This document shows, piece after piece, positions 1-5,672 of a stretch of DNA of 10,505 nt. The notes below the pieces were generated by a model. That model saw nothing but the letters and a program-made list of their open reading frames with translations. It was not told the DNA's origin and made no database searches. The translations under genes and the position numbers were made by a program. Position 1 is the stretch's first letter; each line of letters starts with the position of its first letter. Source of the stretch: Pseudomonadota bacterium (GTDB lineage Bacteria > Pseudomonadota > Alphaproteobacteria > Paracaedibacterales > CAITNM01); NCBI GenBank assembly GCA_026400695.1, contig JAPLON010000035.1, forward strand, positions 1 to 10,505. The letters run 5' to 3'.

Positions 1-93
1 CGTACTTATTTTGACAGATAAGGTAGTCTGTATAAATATCGCACAATCTTGTATCCATAAATACTCAACTCATGTGAATACGTTAGATAACTT

Positions 94-339
94 CTATCTA
101 CTGCTTTTCCTCAAATATCGCAACTCACTGCGTAAGGTGAGAGAATAAGAATGAGCATAACTACAGCAACAGCATGCAAAAAACCTAGACAAGAAAGACT
201 TCTTAGATTTTTTAACAACAGCTCTTCGGGATTGATCTTCCTGTTCAAACTTATAGCTAGCACCTGCTAACCCAACACTCAAACAGACAAAAATAGTTAA
301 ACATCCAAAAACAGACATAATAGTTTTAATTTTTATCAA
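94..339 (-). CDS. Possible small secreted Cys-cluster protein
   Basis: An 81-residue reading frame that I do not recognise as any family. Residues 1-27 look like a Sec signal peptide: a basic start (MIKIK), a long hydrophobic core, then LAGA before Ser28. The rest is polar and very basic, with several Lys/Arg pairs around 38-47 and four consecutive cysteines at 56-59. The frame opens with TTG (337-339). The first ATG is seven codons in (316-318) and would lose the basic n-region, and neither start has a convincing Shine-Dalgarno, so the start is uncertain. It lies 55 nt downstream of the GrpB-GNAT gene on the same strand and may be read from the same transcript. It could be a chance ORF; the clean signal-peptide pattern is the main reason to keep it. 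No function is proposed. Confidence 0.4.
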   Translation of the reverse strand: MIKIKTIMSVFGCLTIFVCLSVGLAGASYKFEQEDQSRRAVVKKSKKSFLSRFFACCCCSYAHSYSLTLRSELRYLRKSSR

Positions 340-375
340 CTGTCGACTCTATCACGCAAACCAGACTCATTCCAG

Positions 376-392
376 CTAATAAAAATTATTAG
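376..392. repeat. Perfect AT-rich inverted repeat after the GrpB-GNAT gene
   Basis: CTAATAA, a 3-nt A spacer, then TTATTAG, forming a 7-bp perfect stem just beyond the TAA stop of the gene ending at 395. It sits where a terminator for the leftward operon would be expected, but the stem is AT-only apart from its end pair and no T-run follows. It could be a weak terminator, a processing site or chance. Confidence 0.25.
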
Positions 393-394
393 GG

Positions 395-1348
395 TTACAA
401 CAACTTACCTAAATCAATTATATCCTTAGAGATTGATTGATCATCAAAAGGAATTTCACTGTACCCCAGTTTTCTATAGAAACCTTCTGACCTTAGTGCC
501 GCATGCACTTTGACAATACTTCTTCCTTGGTACTTGATCCAGCGCTCTAGCAAATACACCAACTTTCTACCAAATCCTTGATTTTTGTATTGCTCATCTG
601 TTGCTAGAGTACGCAAAGCGGCCTCGCTATTGTTTAGAAACTCCACATGGGCTACAGAAACAATCTCCACACCTTTATAAAAAACAAAATGGAAATGGTT
701 ATCTAATTTAAAAGTCGGATGATTACGATCATATGTTAAATTGATTGGTTTAAAAATTTGTTCTTCCCTCATTCTATGATAAGTGTCCCATTCGGTGTAA
801 TGCGTACATCGCATCAAACGACAGCCAGAAAAACCAGCCTTCAACAAAAACTCCCGAATAAGATCATTTTTCCCCAACGTATAGCTAGAAATAAATCCTG
901 AATTATTTTGATTAGTAGACTGTTCTTTTGCCAATTTCTTTTTTAATTCAGCATATGCAGCACATGCTTTGGGGGTATTACGCAAATAGTCACGAAACAA
1001 AAGATTTAATTCAATTTCAGAATTATCTGACTCAAAAATGTGTAGATTAACCTCAGTCCCCGTACGCTTTATAAAAAACATACGCATAGGCATATTGAAC
1101 TCACCCAAATAGGTAAAGCCAATTTGCTCAAGCGAGCCAACTTTAACATCAGTAAGGTTGTTAACCCCACATATTATATCAATTACAGGCTTGGCGCTTA
1201 AACCTGGTACTGATGTAGATCCCACATGGTGAATAACTACACAATTATCACCCAATACTTGTTTAATTACAGTAGCCTCTGTCTCAAACATTGCAGGCCA
1301 ATTTGGATTATAGTCTACTACTTTAACTACACCGGTAATTGGAATCAT
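395..1348 (-). CDS. GrpB-family nucleotidyltransferase-fold / GNAT acetyltransferase fusion
   Basis: A 317-residue two-domain protein. Residues 1-170 are a GrpB (UPF0157) domain, with the family N terminus VVDYNPNWP (10-18) and the signature HHVGSTSVPGLSAKPVID (40-57). GrpB belongs to the nucleotidyltransferase-fold superfamily; its substrate is not established. Residues about 175-317 are a GNAT N-acetyltransferase: acetyl-CoA motif A is NQGFGRKLV (256-264), and the GFYRKLGY end motif is at 289-296. An ATG at 1363 is in frame, but 1348 is preferred. It gives an ATGA overlap with the TGA of the upstream GNAT gene, a GGAAGG ribosome site lies about 6 nt before it, and the protein then starts like other GrpB members. 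The overlap implies translational coupling of the two acetyltransferase genes. Similar GrpB-GNAT fusions are known, but the acceptor here cannot be predicted. Confidence 0.88.
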   Translation of the reverse strand: MIPITGVVKVVDYNPNWPAMFETEATVIKQVLGDNCVVIHHVGSTSVPGLSAKPVIDIICGVNNLTDVKVGSLEQIGFTYLGEFNMPMRMFFIKRTGTEVNLHIFESDNSEIELNLLFRDYLRNTPKACAAYAELKKKLAKEQSTNQNNSGFISSYTLGKNDLIREFLLKAGFSGCRLMRCTHYTEWDTYHRMREEQIFKPINLTYDRNHPTFKLDNHFHFVFYKGVEIVSVAHVEFLNNSEAALRTLATDEQYKNQGFGRKLVYLLERWIKYQGRSIVKVHAALRSEGFYRKLGYSEIPFDDQSISKDIIDLGKLL

Positions 1349-2190
1349 TTTCCGCCTTCCCATTCAAAACAGTCAAATTTCCCTAGTTCCTCAAAACCTA
1401 ACCGCTGATAAATGCGATACCCTGAATCACTTGAAGCCAATAGACAAGCATAATTAAGGTAAGTATCCTTCGCGTAATTTAATAAATGGTGCATCATTTG
1501 TGTGCCTAAACCACGACCTCGTTTATCTTCTTTAGTTATTAAATTAAAAACAGCTGCAGAACCATTCTCACGATCAATATACAAACTAGCAATTACTACA
1601 GGAATACCTTGCTCATAACCGACGAATAGTTTTTCATTTTCCTTAAGCATCCACTCTTTAATTTTTTCATAAAAACTACGAGCCGATACATCGTATGGCT
1701 CAATTACATTTATGTAATCTTCTAGTTGTGCAAAATTTAGAACATGAACTATGTCTGTTTGACTTGAATCGCTATTTTTATATTTAGATAAGTCACAAGC
1801 CATTGCGTATTCGGTTGAGTTATTTTTAAATTGCATTTCATTTAAAATTCCCCTTATCCAGTAAGGGTCACAAGATGGCCCAACCCACCAAGCAAAGGGT
1901 TGTTTTTCAAAAAAATCGATAACTTCTTGAATTTTTCTCCTAACAAAACCTTCATCATAAATATAAAACCTTCTTGAAGTTGCTTTATAACTGCTATCAA
2001 AATATTCAACATTGTGTTGATTCTTTGCCCACTCTTGCAAATGAGTATTGCACACAACATTAAACATAGAGGAATCAAGCCTACAATTTACAATATGTAA
2101 ACGTTCACTTTCTCTAACATCAAAACCTAATAATTGGGGCAAATATTTAAAATGGCCAGTAACAGTTTTCTCAAGATTACTTAGTTCCAT
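1345..2190 (-). CDS. Tandem GNAT-family N-acetyltransferase
   Basis: A 281-residue protein. The C-terminal half (about 147-281) is a typical GNAT domain that would transfer acetyl from acetyl-CoA to an amine. Motif A is RGRGLGTQM at 224-232, followed by a predicted helix and the family ending YQRLGFEELG at 261-270. The N-terminal half lacks motif A but has a segment AWWVGPSCDP (100-109) and a block ending MACDLS (130-135), patterns I recall from two-domain GNAT proteins in which the first domain is degenerate. A TTG at 2223 would extend the frame, but the ATG at 2190 has AGGGA about 10 nt upstream and lies 17 nt after the toxin stop, so it is chosen. Its TGA overlaps the start of the GrpB-GNAT gene. 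The substrate is unknown; the location among drug-related genes makes an antibiotic or toxin acceptor possible. Confidence 0.85.
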   Translation of the reverse strand: MELSNLEKTVTGHFKYLPQLLGFDVRESERLHIVNCRLDSSMFNVVCNTHLQEWAKNQHNVEYFDSSYKATSRRFYIYDEGFVRRKIQEVIDFFEKQPFAWWVGPSCDPYWIRGILNEMQFKNNSTEYAMACDLSKYKNSDSSQTDIVHVLNFAQLEDYINVIEPYDVSARSFYEKIKEWMLKENEKLFVGYEQGIPVVIASLYIDRENGSAAVFNLITKEDKRGRGLGTQMMHHLLNYAKDTYLNYACLLASSDSGYRIYQRLGFEELGKFDCFEWEGGK

Positions 2191-2207
2191 AGGCCATTTT
2201 TCCCTAG

Positions 2208-2483
2208 TTAGTGATGCGCACAATATTCATAGTGCGTCCACATCTGCAAAATTTTCACCAGCTTATTTTTCTTATCAACTTCATACACTAATCTGTGCTG
2301 TATGTTTATTCTTCTTGAATAAAATCCATGCAAATCACCAACCAATTTCTCATAAGGTGGACGCGCAAAAAACGGATCTTTAGATAAGACATTAAGTAGA
2401 AAATCACACTTTGATTCCAAATGTGCTTCTTTTATTTTCCTGCTATCTTTTTGAGACTGCTTTGAAAACAATAACTTATACAT
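2208..2483 (-). CDS. yoeB: YoeB/Txe-family mRNA interferase toxin
   Basis: A 91-residue toxin of the RelE/YoeB superfamily, which cleaves mRNA in the ribosomal A site and arrests translation when freed from its antitoxin. The active-site pattern is present: Glu45 in PYEKL, SRRI at 56-59, HRLVY at 63-67 with Arg64, and the C-terminal WTHYE at 82-86 supplying the catalytic His84. These correspond to E46, R65 and H83 of E. coli YoeB, so the toxin looks catalytically intact. It is somewhat longer than E. coli YoeB (84 residues), with a C-terminal tail CAHH. Its ATG lies inside the end of the antitoxin gene (8-nt overlap, ATGTATAA), the usual coupling that keeps antitoxin in excess. The name follows family assignment and does not assert strict orthology. 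Confidence 0.93.
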   Translation of the reverse strand: MYKLLFSKQSQKDSRKIKEAHLESKCDFLLNVLSKDPFFARPPYEKLVGDLHGFYSRRINIQHRLVYEVDKKNKLVKILQMWTHYEYCAHH

Positions 2484-2727
2484 TGTCCCAATCGATACTT
2501 TCAGAAAAATCTTCTAAAGGCTCCCTACTAGCTTTTATAATTGAATCTTTTATCCCAGGTATTGAGGTTAAATGCAAAGTCTCAAGCATTGCCCTGTAGT
2601 CAGATTCCGAAATCAAAACAGCCTTGCCTTTTTCACCAACAATGTATGTGGGTTCATGCGACTGCGCGACATGATCCACAATCTCAATCAAATTATCCCG
2701 AGCCTGACTTGTTGTATAAATTTCCAT
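2476..2727 (-). CDS. yefM: YefM/Phd-family antitoxin
   Basis: An 83-residue antitoxin that would bind and neutralise the adjacent YoeB and, with it, repress the operon. The N-terminal 60 residues have the YefM/Phd fold pattern: a start like MEIYTTSQARDNL, then PTYIVGEKGKAVLIS with the conserved turn before the DYRAMLET helix. The C-terminal part, about 60-83, is acidic (PLEDFSESIDWDNV), as expected for the flexible toxin-wrapping tail. The ATG at 2727 is preceded by TAGGGG with about 7 nt spacing. The gene is 45 nt downstream of the GyrI-like gene and has its own promoter-like sequence and an inverted repeat upstream, so it is probably autoregulated independently of the larger operon. Length and order (antitoxin first) are standard. 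Confidence 0.92.
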   Translation of the reverse strand: MEIYTTSQARDNLIEIVDHVAQSHEPTYIVGEKGKAVLISESDYRAMLETLHLTSIPGIKDSIIKASREPLEDFSESIDWDNV

Positions 2728-2753
2728 AATTAACCCCTACCAACTCCAGTTAA

Positions 2754-2783
2754 ATTGTAGTGCAAATTACTACTATTTTCCAA
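2754..2783 (-). promoter_or_regulatory. Probable promoter of the yefM-yoeB pair
   Basis: On the minus strand a -35-like TTGGAA (2778-2783), an 18-nt spacer and a -10-like TACAAT (2754-2759). Initiation near 2747 would leave a leader of about 20 nt before the antitoxin ATG. The -35 lies inside the end of the GyrI-like gene, so the pair can be transcribed separately from the operon upstream. Confidence 0.5.
2757..2773. promoter_or_regulatory. Candidate YefM-YoeB operator (short inverted repeat)
   Basis: GTAGT, 7 nt, ACTAC: a perfect 5-bp inverted repeat overlapping the -10 and spacer of the probable toxin-antitoxin promoter. YefM-type antitoxins repress their promoters through short palindromes, which makes this placement suggestive. 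It does not match the TGTACA core known from E. coli, and a 5-bp repeat can occur by chance. Confidence 0.25.
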
Positions 2784-3264
2784 TTCCTATATAAATATCC
2801 AAAGTTACATTTTGGTGATCAAGGGCTCTTTCATCATAAATTTCAAAATCAGCAATGTATGACCGTTTTCCACCGAAATCTTCCGGTGTCATTTTCCATA
2901 TCTCTTGCCACATGCCAATACATACACCAGGCATTGGTCCAGGACCATTTGTAAATTTTGCGTAAGGCTGAGACTGTATAGTATGAATTACAAAACCTTC
3001 AGGTAAATCATTGAATGACTCAACTTCTTCACCAATAAAATAAGTGTAGTCACCTGTGAAATCGCTTTCATAATCGGTGTAAACACAATAGGTAACACCT
3101 GGATTTTTTCTATTTGGTATTTTTTCACACAAAGCGCCGTGAAAATATTTCTGAATTGTTAGGAGAATTTTTCCAGTTGCTGGATTCATTTCAGAAAGGT
3201 TATTCGTTCTTGCCTTAATACCTATCAGATTGATTTCCGGTAATGTTGCAGTTGTTTTTTGCAT
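2773..3264 (-). CDS. GyrI-like / AraC-effector-binding-domain protein
   Basis: A 163-residue stand-alone small-molecule-binding domain of the GyrI-like superfamily (the domain found as the effector part of AraC/MerR multidrug regulators and in the integron cassette protein Cass2). Recognisable blocks are LPEINLIGIKARTNN near the N terminus (8-22), the NRKNP and YCVYTDYESD region (51-68), TYFIGEEVES (74-83), and the terminal YIADFEIYDER with LDIYIGIG (136-162). There is no DNA-binding domain, so it is not itself a conventional regulator. It may bind or sequester a cationic compound; some relatives bind drugs or protect DNA gyrase. The ATG at 3264 has AAGGA about 6-7 nt upstream and starts 11 nt after the acetyltransferase stop, so the two are co-transcribed. 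The frame ends in three successive stops (TAG TAG TAA). Confidence 0.85.
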   Translation of the reverse strand: MQKTTATLPEINLIGIKARTNNLSEMNPATGKILLTIQKYFHGALCEKIPNRKNPGVTYCVYTDYESDFTGDYTYFIGEEVESFNDLPEGFVIHTIQSQPYAKFTNGPGPMPGVCIGMWQEIWKMTPEDFGGKRSYIADFEIYDERALDHQNVTLDIYIGIGK

Positions 3265-3275
3265 AACGATTCCTT

Positions 3276-3899
3276 TTATTTATTGTTTATCAAAGCCTGT
3301 ATATCACCAGCAACAATTGCTGGAAGATTTTCTGTTATTTTATCAACTGGCCAATCCCACCAAGCTAATTTTACCAACGCATCAATATCTTTATCGCTAA
3401 ATCTTTTGCGAATAAGCTTTGCCGGATTACCACCAACAATTGTATATGGCTCAACATTTTTGGTTACCAAACTATTGGTTCCAATAATCGCCCCATCGCC
3501 AATAGTGATACCTTGCATAATCGTTACGTTATTTCCAATCCAAACATCATTGCCAATAACTGTGTCACCTTTGCTAACAACGTCCATGGGAGTTTCCCCC
3601 CAAGATTTGCCAAACACTTTAAATGGATAAGTTGAAATCCCGTCCATTGCGTGATTAGCGCCATTCATAATAAAACGCACACCAGTAGCAATTTGGCAAA
3701 ATTTACCGATGATCAATTTATCGTCAATAAAATCAAATAAATACAGTACATTTTTTTCAAAATTATAAACGTCTTCAGGGTCATCGTAATAAGTATAATC
3801 TCCAACAATTATTTTCTGACTCTTAATGGTGTTTTTTAAAAAACATGTATGATCCCAACCTGCGATTGGATAGAGTGTATTAGGGTCTGGATGTATCAT
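3276..3899 (-). CDS. Vat/CatB-type xenobiotic O-acetyltransferase
   Basis: A 207-residue acetyltransferase of the left-handed parallel beta-helix (hexapeptide repeat) type. It resembles streptogramin A acetyltransferases (Vat) and CatB chloramphenicol acetyltransferases along its whole length. It has the family N terminus (PDPNTLYPI, 4-12), KLIIGKFCQI (61-70), the active-site block MNGANHAMDG with His83, STYPF (89-93), then hexapeptide coils such as GNDVWIGNNV (116-125) and the GGNPAKLIRKRF block (156-167) and WWDWP (180-184). Vat enzymes use the equivalent histidine to acetylate a hydroxyl of the antibiotic with acetyl-CoA. Length matches the family, and nothing essential appears missing. 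AAGGA precedes the ATG by 9 nt, and the gene follows the ABC pair by 31 nt. Whether the substrate is streptogramin, chloramphenicol or something else cannot be told from sequence; many chromosomal members confer no measured resistance. Confidence 0.9.
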   Translation of the reverse strand: MIHPDPNTLYPIAGWDHTCFLKNTIKSQKIIVGDYTYYDDPEDVYNFEKNVLYLFDFIDDKLIIGKFCQIATGVRFIMNGANHAMDGISTYPFKVFGKSWGETPMDVVSKGDTVIGNDVWIGNNVTIMQGITIGDGAIIGTNSLVTKNVEPYTIVGGNPAKLIRKRFSDKDIDALVKLAWWDWPVDKITENLPAIVAGDIQALINNK

Positions 3900-3930
3900 T
3901 TTCGTTATTCCTTAGTAATTACTCAAAATT

Positions 3931-5670
3931 TTAAAAATCTGCATCTGGCAAAAATCCACCAATCTGTGCATCCCATAGGGCTTTGTAAAGGCCACCTTTC
4001 GCTAACAGTTCTTGGTGAGTACCATCTTCCATAATCTTGCCCTTATCAAACACCAAAATACGGTCCATATGCAACAATGTAGAGAGCCTGTGGGCAATAA
4101 CAATTGCTGTTTTTCCCTGCATCAGTTCCCACAACGACTCTTGAATCTCTATTTCTGTTAAGGAATCAAGCTGCGATGTGGCTTCATCAAGAATTAGAAT
4201 TGGTGCATTTTTTAAAATTGCTCTAGCAATCGCAATGCGTTGACGCTGACCACCAGAAAGCTTTACGCCACGTTCACCCACCAAAGAATCATAGCCATCT
4301 GGTAGCTTAGTAATAAATTCATGAGCATGGGCACGCTTAGCAGCTTCGACTACCTGTACATCAGAAGCATCTATCAAACCATAGCGAATGTTATCCATTA
4401 AACTACGGTGAAATAATGATGGATCCTGTGGCACCATACCAATAGCGCTACGCAAGCTGTCCTGCGTAACATCTTTAATGTTCTGGCCATCAATTTCAAT
4501 ATGCCCTTTTGAAACGTCATAAAGACGGATAATTAGATTCACAAAAGTAGACTTACCACCACCAGAATACCCAACCAAACCAACTTTTTGTCCTGATTCT
4601 ATGGTCACCGATTTGTTTTGAAAAATTGCTTCAGAACCACTGTAGTGAAACTTAACATTTTCAAACGATATGCAGCCATCTTTTACCGATAACTCACATG
4701 CATCAGGCTTATCTTGAATTTCAGGAGAATCCTCTAACATTAAAAGTGCCTGATCTACAGCACCCCAATTTTCCACAAAGTCTCGTAGCATATGAGAAAT
4801 TGTATATAACCTATCAAACATTCTAAAATTGAGCATAAAAACAAGGGTAAAATCCCCAGGCGTTATAATATTTTTTCCATTCAAGTGAATAAGGAATATC
4901 AAAAAGCCGATAGTATAAATTGATACAATAACTCCCTGCACAATGTAAAAATTCATTAGGTAATAACCTTCTGCCTGAGCTTTTTCTATAAAAACTTGTG
5001 AAGATTTCTGAAACGATTGTTTTTCAAAATTAAACCTACCAAACAGCTTTACATTAAGAATGTTGGCCAAGTAATCAGCCAAATGGCCAAATACACTTGA
5101 TTTTGCCTCTGCATATGTTTTTGACAAAGGTATAACGTTGCGTAATCCAAAATACGTAATCACTAAAAACGTAACTATCCATAAAAGTAAACCTAAAGCA
5201 AACAGAACGTGTACATAGAATAATAAAATTAAAGTTATGATAACTGTAAGAGCAAATTGAATAAATTCATAATTAACTATAAAAATAATTTTATGAATAT
5301 AGTTGAAGGCATCACCTATTTTGGAAACTATACCACCGCTTAATTTATTTTGAAAAAAAACATATGGATAATTTGAAATTTTATCTGTAAACAAAGAGAT
5401 TATTCTCACCCTAAGGGGAGAGTAAAATCTTACAATTAGCCAATCACTACAAGACCAAGCTGCCATTTTCAAAATCTCAAAAACCGCAAAAGCTATAACG
5501 ATATACCAAATATTTACTGCAGATGGATTTACAGCGCTATCAATCAAAAACTTAATAAGGTAAGGCTTAACATTGGCGTCAATTGCAACAATAACCATCA
5601 TAGCAACAATACCCACTAGATATAATCTATACGGTTTGGTTGCTTCTAAAATAAACCTAAGAACACGCAT
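3931..5670 (-). CDS. ABC half-exporter (fused membrane and ATPase domains), second of pair
   Basis: A 579-residue inner-membrane ABC exporter subunit of the MsbA/multidrug type. Residues about 1-310 form the membrane domain, with hydrophobic segments near 14-30, 53-75, 130-155, 155-178, 240-263 and a weaker one near 275-295. Residues about 330-570 form the ATPase: Walker A GYSGGGKST (367-375), Q-loop Gln415, signature LSGGQ (471-475), Walker B ending in Asp495-Glu496, and H-loop His527. All catalytic residues are present. It starts 2 nt after the stop of the preceding half-exporter, with GAGGA about 10 nt before the ATG, so the two are almost certainly co-translated and probably form a heterodimer. 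The substrate is not predictable; relatives move lipids, drugs or peptides. Its ATPase domain is far closer to that of its neighbour than the membrane domains are to each other. Confidence 0.93.
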   Translation of the reverse strand: MRVLRFILEATKPYRLYLVGIVAMMVIVAIDANVKPYLIKFLIDSAVNPSAVNIWYIVIAFAVFEILKMAAWSCSDWLIVRFYSPLRVRIISLFTDKISNYPYVFFQNKLSGGIVSKIGDAFNYIHKIIFIVNYEFIQFALTVIITLILLFYVHVLFALGLLLWIVTFLVITYFGLRNVIPLSKTYAEAKSSVFGHLADYLANILNVKLFGRFNFEKQSFQKSSQVFIEKAQAEGYYLMNFYIVQGVIVSIYTIGFLIFLIHLNGKNIITPGDFTLVFMLNFRMFDRLYTISHMLRDFVENWGAVDQALLMLEDSPEIQDKPDACELSVKDGCISFENVKFHYSGSEAIFQNKSVTIESGQKVGLVGYSGGGKSTFVNLIIRLYDVSKGHIEIDGQNIKDVTQDSLRSAIGMVPQDPSLFHRSLMDNIRYGLIDASDVQVVEAAKRAHAHEFITKLPDGYDSLVGERGVKLSGGQRQRIAIARAILKNAPILILDEATSQLDSLTEIEIQESLWELMQGKTAIVIAHRLSTLLHMDRILVFDKGKIMEDGTHQELLAKGGLYKALWDAQIGGFLPDADF

Positions 5671-5672
5671 TT

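Noticed and set aside
11..36. TTGACA followed by TATAAA facing right at the left edge
   Set aside because: The spacer is only 14 nt, no rightward gene or convincing RNA structure follows, and the only candidate gene there is on the opposite strand. Probably chance in AT-rich DNA.
84..100. TAGATA/TATCTA hairpin at the end of the small secreted ORF
   Set aside because: Six AT-rich pairs with no T-run on the minus strand; not sufficient for a terminator.
2191..2223. TTG start at 2223 for the tandem GNAT gene
   Set aside because: It would overlap the toxin gene and add residues unlike the family; the ATG at 2190 has a good AGGGA site.
2760..2954. Plus-strand frames opposite the GyrI-like, YefM and acetyltransferase genes
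   Set aside because: Short frames antisense to genes with clear family motifs; no ribosome sites or recognisable domains.
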